A DNA stretch of 45,760 bases from JANPLG01 sp964609085 (GTDB lineage Bacteria; Armatimonadota; SYMT01), in the NCBI GenBank assembly GCA_964609085.1, contig CAZSRZ010000031.1, positions 1 through 45,760 on the forward strand. The letters run 5' to 3'. The notes beneath the pieces are model-generated. The model was not told the DNA's origin and searched no databases. It saw only the letters and a list, made by a program, of their open reading frames with translations. Of the stretch, positions 7,591 to 15,343 are shown piece by piece. The number at the start of each line of letters is the position of its first letter. Position 1 is the stretch's first letter. The translations under genes and the position numbers were made by a program.

Positions 7591-8688
7591 TCACTTTGCC
7601 CCCTTCAGGAGGTCGCTCCAGAGCCTACCCTTCTCAGTTTCGGCGTCCGGCCGGGTCACCAGGTGATGCCTGATGGCGATGTATGCCTTGTCCGGCCGCC
7701 CACCTTCAAGCACTTTTTTGACCTGCTTCACAGTTTCGGCACCCATCTCGATCGGCTCCTGGGAAACCGTCGCTTCGATCTCTCCGTTCCGGATCGCCTC
7801 GATCGCCGCCTTGTTCCCGTCCATGCTCACGATCAACACCCGCTTCGGGTCCGAGGCCGCCTCCCTACCTTTTTTCACATCCACGACCGCGCCCAGTGCG
7901 CCAATTGCGTTGTCGTCGTTGTGGCAGAAGACGAGTTCGATCTCCGGGTCGGCGGTCAGCATCGGAGCCAGCGTCTCCTGGCTCTTCTTCGAGTTGAAGT
8001 CGCCGACCGCCTTGAGCACCTTCACTCCCGGGGTGTGCGACCCATTGAAAACGCGGTCGAACCCCCGGGCGCGATCCTGCGCGGAGGAAGCCGCTTCGAG
8101 GCCCCACAGGTGCACCACCGTGGCCTTGAGCCGGGCGAGGTCGGAGGCGGAGTCCGGGTTCAACCCCCGTCGCTTGCAGAGCAACTCGAGCCCATGTCGC
8201 GCGGCCATCTCCCCCATCGCTACGTTGTCGGTCTCCACTGTGCACGTCACCTCGGCGAGTTGGGCCGTGACGCGTCGGTCGATGCAGAACAACGGGATTC
8301 TGGCATCATTGGCCGCTTTCACCGCGGTAGCAGCCTGCTCCGCGTCCACCGGGACCATGATGATGGCGCCTACACCCTTGGCGATCAGTTGATCCACCTG
8401 CATTTGTTGATCCGTGGCCGAGTCGTTGGCGACGAGAATCTCGGAACGGAGCCCGGCCCGAGCCAGTTCCTCTTCGACCCCTTGTCGCATACCGATGAAC
8501 ATGTTGTGGTTCATCGAGCTATGGGCCACGCCGACGACCGGACCGGGTGGCGGCTTCTTTCCCGCTGGCTGCACGGGGGGGGGTGGGGCGGCACTGGGCC
8601 CGGGCGGCCTGCATCCTGTCCCGAGGACGGCAAGGCTCAGGCCCAGTAGGGCAGGGAGCATTGAGGAGACTTTGAAGCGCACCGACAT
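7591..8688 (-). CDS. Sugar ABC transporter substrate-binding lipoprotein (periplasmic binding protein, LacI/RbsB type)
   Basis: This is a secreted solute receptor of 365 residues. Seen: a lipoprotein signal peptide ending LGTGC with Cys26, a Pro-rich linker (about 27-49), then the RbsB-like fold: VVGVAHSSMNHNMF, QQMQVDQLIAKGVGAIIMVP, IPLFCIDRRV, ELVFCHNDDNAIGAL and VLIVSMDGNKAAIEAIRNGEIEATVSQ in the expected order. ATG at 8688 has GGAGGTGGGTG just upstream; longer readings run antisense into the dehydrogenase gene. It is the first gene of the transporter run and diverges from the AroE-like gene across 118 bp. The lipobox is slightly atypical, with Gly at -3, but the context supports lipidation. 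Confidence 0.9.
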   Translation of the reverse strand: MSVRFKVSSMLPALLGLSLAVLGTGCRPPGPSAAPPPPVQPAGKKPPPGPVVGVAHSSMNHNMFIGMRQGVEEELARAGLRSEILVANDSATDQQMQVDQLIAKGVGAIIMVPVDAEQAATAVKAANDARIPLFCIDRRVTAQLAEVTCTVETDNVAMGEMAARHGLELLCKRRGLNPDSASDLARLKATVVHLWGLEAASSAQDRARGFDRVFNGSHTPGVKVLKAVGDFNSKKSQETLAPMLTADPEIELVFCHNDDNAIGALGAVVDVKKGREAASDPKRVLIVSMDGNKAAIEAIRNGEIEATVSQEPIEMGAETVKQVKKVLEGGRPDKAYIAIRHHLVTRPDAETEKGRLWSDLLKGAK

Positions 8689-8806
8689 CACCCACCTCCA
8701 GTGTGCGATCGCCCTGCAGGGGACAGCGCAACCGGGCTTGAACAGAGCCAGGAGGAAATTCATCACCACGGACCGCGGTTCCTCACTCCCCCTCCCTGCT
8801 CCCTCA

Positions 8807-9664
8807 ATGCCTCGCAACTTTCTGTCCGAGATCGTCGCCCTCTTCGGCCACCCTGTGGCCGAAAACCCGACGCAGGAGATGCACGAGCGCTCCTTCGCCG
8901 AGTTGGGGATGGACTGGCGATACGTCACGCTGGATGTCCCTGCCGCCAGCCTGCCGGACGCGATCCTCGGGATGCGGGCGATGAACTTCGCCGGTGCCAA
9001 CTGCACCATCCCGCATAAGGTGAACGTCATCCCCCTGCTGGATGAGATCACCCCGGCTGCTCGACGGATCGGCGCCGTCAACACGATTGTGCGCCGGCCG
9101 GATGGCGGGTATCTGGGGGAGAACACAGACGGCAAGGGATTCTTGCGCAGCCTGACCGGAGCATCCGTGGACGCGAGGGGCGCCCACGCGGTCATCCTCG
9201 GTGCCGGCGGCGCCGCCAGGGCGATTGCCGTCGAACTCGCTGACGCGGGCGCAGCTCGCCTCACCATCGTCAACCGTTCCCCCGACCGCGGCGGCCTCCT
9301 CGCCGAGCATCTGGCCCGCGTCGCAGGAGCGAGGGTCACGTTTTCGCCGCTCTGCGGGCCCTACGCCGTGCCAGCGGATACCCAACTGCTGGTCAACGCG
9401 ACGTCGGTTGGCCTCTACCCGGATCTAGGCGGCTGTTTCCCGATCGACACCGAGACGTTGCGCCGCGAAATGGTGGTGTGCGACGTGATTCCCAACCCGC
9501 CGAACACGCCATTCCTGGAGCTTGGCCGCGCGGCCGGTTGCCTAACCCTGGACGGGCTCGGCATGCTCGTCTATCAGGGTGCCATCGGATTTGAGCTCTG
9601 GGTCGGCCGACCCGCCCCCGAAGCCACGATGCGGCAGGCACTCGTGGACGTCTTCGATCTCTGA
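8807..9664 (+). CDS. Shikimate dehydrogenase-like NADP oxidoreductase (AroE family)
   Basis: AroE-family enzymes reduce 3-dehydroshikimate to shikimate or oxidise quinate and related acids. The protein has 285 residues, normal for the family. Seen: catalytic Lys71 in CTIPHKVNV, GENTDGKGF at 104-112 with Asp108, and the Rossmann loop LGAGGAARA at 131-139. The C-terminal DGLGMLVYQGAIGFELWVG matches the family. Odd: the substrate-carboxylate motif usually SxS (HSxSPxxHN) reads ENPTQEMHE here, so both Ser are replaced (Asn20, Thr22). ATG at 8807 has only a pyrimidine-rich stretch before it, while a strong AGGAGG lies at 8750-8755 ahead of in-frame but non-start codons. It is followed after 29 bp by the isomerase gene. 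It could be the biosynthetic enzyme or a catabolic or AroE-like paralogue. Confidence 0.8.
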   Translation: MPRNFLSEIVALFGHPVAENPTQEMHERSFAELGMDWRYVTLDVPAASLPDAILGMRAMNFAGANCTIPHKVNVIPLLDEITPAARRIGAVNTIVRRPDGGYLGENTDGKGFLRSLTGASVDARGAHAVILGAGGAARAIAVELADAGAARLTIVNRSPDRGGLLAEHLARVAGARVTFSPLCGPYAVPADTQLLVNATSVGLYPDLGGCFPIDTETLRREMVVCDVIPNPPNTPFLELGRAAGCLTLDGLGMLVYQGAIGFELWVGRPAPEATMRQALVDVFDL

Positions 9665-9693
9665 CCCCACACCTTCCCCAGGAGGCCAATCCC

Positions 9694-10590
9694 ATGCCCG
9701 ACACCCAGTCCAACCCTTCCCGCAGGTCGCTCCTGGCGATGGCTGTCGCCGGCGGTGCGGCGGCTGGCGTCTTCCCGGCACCGGAGGCCGCGGCACAGGC
9801 CGCCGCCGCGTCTGACCCGCCGTTCGGCCTCGGCACAGTCAGCTACAACGTTCCCAAGGACTGGGATCTGGCCACTCTCTGCAAGATCCTGCCCTCGACA
9901 GGTCTGCCCGCCGTGGAGTTCCGGACAACTCACGCCCACGGCGTAGAGCCTGGCCTGAACGCGGCTCAACGTGCCGCCATCAAGTCCCAGTGCCGCGATG
10001 CCGGATTCAAGCAGCTAAGCCTGGGCTCGGTTTGCGAGTTTCAAAGCCCGGATGCCGCCGTCGTTCGGAAAAACGTCGAAGACTGCCGCGCCTGGATCGA
10101 ACTGGCTCGCGACATCGGAGCGCTGGGGGTAAAGGTGCGCCCGAACGGACTGCCGAAGGAAGTGCCCATCGAGAAGACGCTGGAACAGATCGCCTACGCG
10201 TTGAAAGTTTGCGGCAGGATGGCCGCCGACAATGGCGTGGAGATCTGGGTGGAGGTCCACGGTGGCGGCACCTCTGAGCCGGGCAACATGCGCAAAATCA
10301 TGGACCTCTGCGCTCATCCCGCGGTGGGCGTCAACTGGAACAGCAACGCCACCGACCTGGCCAACGGCAGCGTCCGGGCCGCGTTCGAGTTACTCAAAGA
10401 CAGGTTGATGAGCGTGCATATCAACAACCTGTGGGGCGACTACCCCTATCGCGAACTCTTCCGCCTGTTGCGGGAGGCGCGCTTCTCGCGCTACACCTTG
10501 TGCGAGGTCGCCGGCGCCGTGCGGCCCGAGGACGGCGCACTCTTCTTCCAGTGCTACCGCGGGCTGTGGCGGGAACTCGCCAGAGGGTGA
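9694..10590 (+). CDS. Tat-exported sugar phosphate isomerase/epimerase family TIM-barrel protein
   Basis: This is a 298-residue AP-endonuclease-2-like TIM barrel (xylose isomerase-like fold). Seen: a twin-arginine signal, SRRSLLAMAVAGG at 9-21, ending near AAAQAAAA (about 30-37), so the mature enzyme should act in the periplasm. Barrel strands with likely metal ligands are LPAVEFRTTHAHG, GVEIWVEVHGGG, GVNWNSNATD, LMSVHINNLWGDYPY and TLCEVAGAV, which supply Glu, His and Asn/Asp at the strand ends. ATG at 9694 is preceded by AGGAGGCCAATCCC, a clear ribosome site. It probably forms an operon with the AroE-like gene. Its stop is 17 bp from the end of the convergent polysaccharide gene. Substrate unknown; such proteins are often sugar or keto-sugar isomerases. 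Confidence 0.8.
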   Translation: MPDTQSNPSRRSLLAMAVAGGAAAGVFPAPEAAAQAAAASDPPFGLGTVSYNVPKDWDLATLCKILPSTGLPAVEFRTTHAHGVEPGLNAAQRAAIKSQCRDAGFKQLSLGSVCEFQSPDAAVVRKNVEDCRAWIELARDIGALGVKVRPNGLPKEVPIEKTLEQIAYALKVCGRMAADNGVEIWVEVHGGGTSEPGNMRKIMDLCAHPAVGVNWNSNATDLANGSVRAAFELLKDRLMSVHINNLWGDYPYRELFRLLREARFSRYTLCEVAGAVRPEDGALFFQCYRGLWRELARG

Positions 10591-10607
10591 GGTTGCCTCG
10601 GCTTCAG

Positions 10608-11654
10608 TCAGGAGGGAGCGGAGGGCCGCCGTATGGAATGCTCCTCCCTGACGAATTCTTCACTGACCACTACGTTCGGCAGAGCGGCTGCACACTCCCT
10701 CACGGTCCGGGCCAGCGATTTGTGAATTGGGTAGAAGTAGTTCATGGAGTCGGGGTTCGCGACGGCGTAGTTGAGGCCGATTGTGCTTGAGTAGGTCATC
10801 GTGACCCTGGGCCGCAACCGCAAGGCCAGGAGGTCGTTGGGTAGTCCGGTGCGAAGCACTTTTACACGGGGCAGCCCAGCGTATTTGTCCCCATGGCCCA
10901 GTTTTTCATTCGGGTGCGGAAGCACCAATACTCGGCGGTCCGCAATGAGTTGTCTCAGGATCTCCACTTCTTCCGTGTGACTGATCAAGCCATCGAAGTT
11001 CGAGAGGGGCTGGCCGAAGAAGACTGTATCGAACTCCATTGCGTCACGCAGGTCCACATCGCGGAGAAGCAAGTCCGAGTAACGGGCAAAGGAGTTTGAT
11101 CGGAATAAATCAAACATTTGGTGTATCTTGTGAGCGTGTGGCGTGCCCTGATACATTTGACGGTTATGTACATAAAAGACATCATAATCATGCTGGTAGT
11201 CGAATGCCCGTGCCAAGAGCCTGCGCCCCAAGGCGCGCAAAGGTGAATCCTTCGTTCGAGGGCGGAAGTAGCGATCGACAGCCAAACTCTCCGCGTAGAT
11301 CACGACCCGGTTTCCCAGCCGCTTGCTCTCGCGGATGATGGTTTTTTGTGCGGGAGACCGGATCCCGAACAGCACCGCCTCTCTGCCCGGCTTGCAGCAG
11401 GCGCGGAGTTGCTTGAAAGACCGCACATAGACTCCCAACAGTTGATCCAGATGGAAGTACTTTGCGGCCGACTCGGTGTGCAGGTGGATTGTTGCGAATT
11501 TGTGCTCTACATGTGGCAACAGGGCATCATAATTGTAGCCGAATTGATTGAGCAGGATCAGATGTTTGCGATGGGATGGGTAGCGCTCGTCAGCGATCAC
11601 ACAGGCCATGAGTAGTCGGGCCGGACCATTCACGTAGAAAACCACCTCCTGCAT
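10608..11654 (-). CDS. Polysialyltransferase/GT52-like glycosyltransferase
   Basis: The 348-residue protein resembles bacterial sialyl- and polysialyltransferase families. Seen: FFGQPLSNFDGL at 212-223, VLVLPHPNEKLG at 242-253 with the HP motif at 247-248, and MTYSSTIGLNYA at 286-297 with the Ser/Thr pair. HP plus S(S/T) is the CMP-sugar binding signature of these enzymes; the companion D/E-D/E-G motif is not clear (YAES at 120-123). ATG at 11654 follows GGGAG at about ten bases; a longer reading from 11702 would overlap the flippase end. It starts 28 bp after the flippase stop and forms a two-gene unit with it. No sialic acid synthesis genes are present, so the donor could be another CMP- or NDP-sugar. 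Confidence 0.6.
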   Translation of the reverse strand: MQEVVFYVNGPARLLMACVIADERYPSHRKHLILLNQFGYNYDALLPHVEHKFATIHLHTESAAKYFHLDQLLGVYVRSFKQLRACCKPGREAVLFGIRSPAQKTIIRESKRLGNRVVIYAESLAVDRYFRPRTKDSPLRALGRRLLARAFDYQHDYDVFYVHNRQMYQGTPHAHKIHQMFDLFRSNSFARYSDLLLRDVDLRDAMEFDTVFFGQPLSNFDGLISHTEEVEILRQLIADRRVLVLPHPNEKLGHGDKYAGLPRVKVLRTGLPNDLLALRLRPRVTMTYSSTIGLNYAVANPDSMNYFYPIHKSLARTVRECAAALPNVVVSEEFVREEHSIRRPSAPS

Positions 11655-11682
11655 CGCGTCCACTCCCGATATCAAGGTGCCG

Positions 11683-13032
11683 TCAGAACTCGATCGTGTC
11701 ATTCGCAGGGATCGGATTTTCTTCGGCCTGGGTTGGCTGCCCCGCGAGGAGCGGCTGCGCTGCCCGGTGCTGCAGGAACAAGAGTCCGGCCTCGCCAATT
11801 ACGCTGCCGAGCGCCGCTCCGGTTATTCCCAGCACCGGAATCAGCACTAGCTTGGCGGCGACGTGGACGACCGTAGTGGCGGCGGTTTGCTTGAAGTCCG
11901 TGTACTGATCCCCACTTACGAGAAGTACTTGTCGATAATGTAACCGAACGAGATTGAGTAGCCAGGCGACGGTCATCAACTGAAACGCGCCCGATGCGGC
12001 GGAGTATCCTGGGCCGAACAGCATGGTGAGTAGAGGACCGGCCGCCAGGATGAGAGCGATGACGATAGGGATGGCAAGGCCCAATGCCAGGCGCAGGGAA
12101 AGTGCTAGCTCTCGACGAAGTGCGCTCCCTCCCAGTCGGGTGCACTCGCCAAACCTTGGCAGCAGGATGACGAAGTAGAGTGACCCCATCGCGGTCATTG
12201 CAATGAACAATTGGAACGCAGCCCCAAAGTGGCCCAATTCGGCTCTTGTTACCGCCCCGACGAAGCCGGGAGCTGCGATGAATAAGCCCAGAAGCAAGCG
12301 ATCTGAAAGGAGCGCGAAGCCACGAGTGAGCTGAGAGCCGGCGAAAGGGGCACACTCTCGGATGACGCGCACGAGCTGTACGATTCCACTCGGGTGCGGG
12401 ATGCGGGCAACGGTGCGGGTCATCCAGACGAGCAAGCCGGCGGCGATCAGCAGCTCCGCCGCAAACTTGGCGAGGGGCACGGCGGACAGAGCGGGCTGCA
12501 AGTTGAGCGCCAACCACAGGAAGCTGACGTTCAGTAGCTGTGTCCCCAGATTTGCCAGCGCCAGGACATGGGTGCGGTGTACGCTCTGGCTAACCCAGGC
12601 GACGGTCACTGCCGTGCTGAATACTGAGAGCCCAAAGAGGCAAAGCAGCCCGCGAACCCCCGCGTACTGGGGCAAGAGGAATGCGGCCCCGATGGTGGCG
12701 GCATAGGCTCCCAGTCCCAATATCACCCGCACCGCCATTGTGTCGGCCGCAATATTTCCAATGGCCTCGGGCGTTGAAGCTCGGCTTGCCTTCACAACAG
12801 CATACAGCTCAGTGCCAAAGCTGGAGAACAGGGCCAGGAACTCAAACACGGAGCGGGCGAGCGTGAGGTCGCCGAAGGCCGCAGCATCGAATCTGGAGGT
12901 CACCAGTCGCGTCGCCACTAGGGCCAGCAGCATCGCGCCCATGTGGCACGCGCCGAGCACCACGTAGCGAGCTACTACTCCGCCCCAGGTACTGCGCAGC
13001 GGCACCTCGCCGGTGCTGTTTGGGATCCCCAT
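11683..13032 (-). CDS. Oligosaccharide flippase family protein (Wzx-like, first of two)
   Basis: This is an integral membrane protein of the MOP superfamily, 449 residues with about twelve to fourteen hydrophobic helices, expected to flip an undecaprenyl-linked oligosaccharide across the inner membrane. Seen: the family N-terminal pattern VVARYVVLGACHMGAMLLAL followed by TRLVTSRFDAAAFGDLTL, FRNLM-free loops with scattered Arg, and LLTMLFGPGYSAASGAFQ in the C-terminal half, typical of Wzx/PST proteins. ATG at 13032 begins after 571 bp without a gene. The downstream partner is the polysialyltransferase-like enzyme. Which glycan it carries cannot be told from sequence. Confidence 0.87.
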   Translation of the reverse strand: MGIPNSTGEVPLRSTWGGVVARYVVLGACHMGAMLLALVATRLVTSRFDAAAFGDLTLARSVFEFLALFSSFGTELYAVVKASRASTPEAIGNIAADTMAVRVILGLGAYAATIGAAFLLPQYAGVRGLLCLFGLSVFSTAVTVAWVSQSVHRTHVLALANLGTQLLNVSFLWLALNLQPALSAVPLAKFAAELLIAAGLLVWMTRTVARIPHPSGIVQLVRVIRECAPFAGSQLTRGFALLSDRLLLGLFIAAPGFVGAVTRAELGHFGAAFQLFIAMTAMGSLYFVILLPRFGECTRLGGSALRRELALSLRLALGLAIPIVIALILAAGPLLTMLFGPGYSAASGAFQLMTVAWLLNLVRLHYRQVLLVSGDQYTDFKQTAATTVVHVAAKLVLIPVLGITGAALGSVIGEAGLLFLQHRAAQPLLAGQPTQAEENPIPANDTIEF

Positions 13033-13603
13033 GACCAGATGACCACCCCGTGCCCGAGATACTCATCCAGGCACCCGACCAGTCTACCACTGTTCGGGTA
13101 GATTACGATGGGGCGCGGGCAGATCGCTCCGAGAGCCTGCGAGGCGCGACAAGGTGTCAGACAGCCCTGATGGTTGCGGTCGGCGTGACTCGGCAGGAAG
13201 GGCACCCTCTCGGGTGCCCTTCGAGCTTCAGACCCGTCGCCCCGGAGGGCTCTTCTCGACTATTTCGCGCCACCACCGCGCCAGGCGTCGGTGATCAAGA
13301 TCGCGGGGGCACATTCAGCTACGCTGGATTGCCTTGCGCCGCAGCGACTCCGACGACCGCTCAGTCGGCTCGTGGCCGGCCGGGCGCACCGTCGATGCAC
13401 GGGTCCCTCATCGGTCCTTCGGTGGAGTCATCGCTGGCACCTCCACGGTTATCCGGCTCAACCGGGACGATCCCGACCTCACCAGAGCTACTACTATTCT
13501 ACCACCGACATCCGGCCGCTAACCATCGACTTTCGGCGCACCGCAATACCTGAGACCCGCGCGTGAACTCAGCAGCGCCTACCAGGTGCCCCACCAACTG
13601 CGG
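13033..13603. other. 571-bp gap without a recognisable gene
   Basis: This gap lies downstream of the GT39 gene and upstream of the first flippase, both on the minus strand. All six frames give only short, composition-driven peptides with no family motif I recognise. It holds an 11-bp perfect hairpin (13197-13222) and a smaller inverted repeat, TCTACC/GGTAGA at 13083-13102, close to the flippase start. It probably carries the flippase promoter or leader; a decayed gene cannot be excluded. Confidence 0.5.
13197..13222. terminator. Perfect 11-bp stem-loop, possible terminator or attenuator
   Basis: GAAGGGCACCC (13197-13207) pairs exactly with GGGTGCCCTTC (13212-13222) around a TCTC loop. There is no run of T on either side, so it is not a standard intrinsic terminator. 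It lies about 380 bp past the end of the GT39 gene and about 165 bp ahead of the flippase start, so it could end one transcript or act in the leader of the next. Confidence 0.35.
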
Positions 13604-15343
13604 TCAGTTCGGGTCCCGCGGGGTGGGCTTCAGCTCCAGGACCTGAACGTCACCATCCCCCACCGCGCCAGGAAACTCGGCCACGACGCGCCAACGATCA
13701 ACGATCTCGCGATGCAGATCCGGGAACTCTAGGGCGAGGGCTCGGGGGAAGGTCGTCACCACCAGCGACCGCGGATACCGGGCCTGGGCAGCCCGGAACG
13801 CCTCGAGGGAGCGGACAAGTGTGTAGTCTTGCCCTTCGCGCCAGCCAAAATGGCTCGCGTAGCGTACGAAGCCCCATTTCATCAGGTACACACCAATGAT
13901 CCCGTCCCCAGGGCGCCGCCTGAAGGCGACATCCGCGAACGCTCCCCGATAGTCCTGCTTGGGGACCTGGTAGTAGCGAAGAAGGGGAAAGGCGCTGGCG
14001 AGGCTCACGGCCGCCGCAGCCAGGCTCAAGGCCGTCGAGCTACCTCCCAGCCGCGGCCACCGCCGTGCGATGGTCATCGTGACCCAGTCCAGCAGGCAAA
14101 CGATCGAGAGGACAGCCACCGGAAGCCCGAGAATGAAAAACCGCGGCGAGAACGTATACCCCTTCACCAGCAGGTAGGCTGCCGTCGCGACCAGCGGGAG
14201 CGTGAGGGATGATGCCAGCAGCGGTGACTTCCGGGCGAACAGCCAGAATCCCCACGTGGCCGCAGCGAGAACCGGGACGGCGGCCAACCAGACGCCCGGT
14301 CCAAACCCAACTGTCAGCCCCCGGCCAAGCTCACGGAAAAACTCGCCGGACAACAATCCGAATCCGGTCGCAGTTTGGGTGTAGGTCCGCTGCATGAAGG
14401 CGGAGATCTCCGAGAGCACCGGCGCATAGAGATTCAGTGCCAGGGCGCCGGACACACCAAACGCCGCAACCAGCCTGGCCAGCATCGGCCAGGCCGACTT
14501 CCGGGCCCGATGAGCTACCCATATGGCCGCCGTCACAGCGGCCACGGCCTGTCCGACCGCCACCCACGCACTGAGCAGCAAGGAAGCGACATTGAGGAAG
14601 GTCGCCCCGACCAGCAGCACCCACCATCGGGCGTCACCGCCACCCATCGCACGAACCAGGGCTACCGCGGCGAGAAGCGAGAAGAACACATGGGCGGTGT
14701 AGCCTCGCGCATTCTGGGAGTAGAAGATGTGATGGGATGAAAACGCCAGCAGCGCCGCGGCGAGCAGACTTGCTGGACGACCCGCGACGACCCGCGACGC
14801 GAGATAGAGCAGCGGTATGGTCGCAGTGCCGAAGAGCGCGGCCGGCAAGCGTACGGCCCACTCGTGGTCGCCGAATAGACCGATGGCCCCCTTCATGAGC
14901 AAAGTATTTAACAAGTGATTATTCGAATTAATGTATGTTGCTACAACTTGCAGATACGAAACATCACGGTAGCTGACTATGGTCGTGATTTCATCCACCC
15001 ACAGATCTGTGTCCAGCCTAAACAAACGCAAGATCAGGCCCATTCCGACAATGCCAATGAGGGCCCCACGCTCCCAGGTTGTCGCCGTCACCCCGGCCGG
15101 CATGGCCTCGGATATGTGACACTCCAGCGGGACTGCCCCCAGTCGCCCGCGCAGCACGAGGGCGCAAACGGCAAGGAGCGCACCCTGCACCATAAGGCAA
15201 ATCTTCAGCAGCCGAACGCCAGAGATACCGGAGGCGATGGCCAGGTGCTGACGTGGAAGGCGGTCGTACCAGCCTTCCGGCAGGAACGCACCCAGCAGCA
15301 CCAGCACCGCCGCCACCGCCAGTAGCAGCCGCAACTTCAGCAA
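13604..15343 (-). CDS. GT39-family (GT-C fold) membrane glycosyltransferase
   Basis: This is an ArnT/PMT-like membrane enzyme that transfers a sugar from a polyprenyl-phosphate donor outside the membrane. It has 579 residues with about ten or more hydrophobic helices and a C-terminal soluble part. Seen: RLFRLDTDLWVDE at 106-118, in which Asp117-Glu118 of the first periplasmic loop is the family catalytic acid motif, then NSNNHLLNTLLMKG and HEWAVRLPAALFG, both typical of GT39. The likely start is TTG at 15343 with GGAGGA five bases upstream; it overlaps the stop of the GT2 gene by 7 bp. The first cytoplasmic/periplasmic stretch (14900-15010) is strikingly AT-rich. Overlap with the upstream GT2 suggests that the donor is the polyprenyl-phosphate sugar made by that gene. 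Confidence 0.88.
   Translation of the reverse strand: MLKLRLLLAVAAVLVLLGAFLPEGWYDRLPRQHLAIASGISGVRLLKICLMVQGALLAVCALVLRGRLGAVPLECHISEAMPAGVTATTWERGALIGIVGMGLILRLFRLDTDLWVDEITTIVSYRDVSYLQVVATYINSNNHLLNTLLMKGAIGLFGDHEWAVRLPAALFGTATIPLLYLASRVVAGRPASLLAAALLAFSSHHIFYSQNARGYTAHVFFSLLAAVALVRAMGGGDARWWVLLVGATFLNVASLLLSAWVAVGQAVAAVTAAIWVAHRARKSAWPMLARLVAAFGVSGALALNLYAPVLSEISAFMQRTYTQTATGFGLLSGEFFRELGRGLTVGFGPGVWLAAVPVLAAATWGFWLFARKSPLLASSLTLPLVATAAYLLVKGYTFSPRFFILGLPVAVLSIVCLLDWVTMTIARRWPRLGGSSTALSLAAAAVSLASAFPLLRYYQVPKQDYRGAFADVAFRRRPGDGIIGVYLMKWGFVRYASHFGWREGQDYTLVRSLEAFRAAQARYPRSLVVTTFPRALALEFPDLHREIVDRWRVVAEFPGAVGDGDVQVLELKPTPRDPN

Noticed and set aside
8689..9339. N-terminal extension of the sugar-binding lipoprotein into the AroE-like gene
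   Set aside because: The lipoprotein signal peptide with its Cys and a GGAGGTGGGTG site fix the start at 8688.
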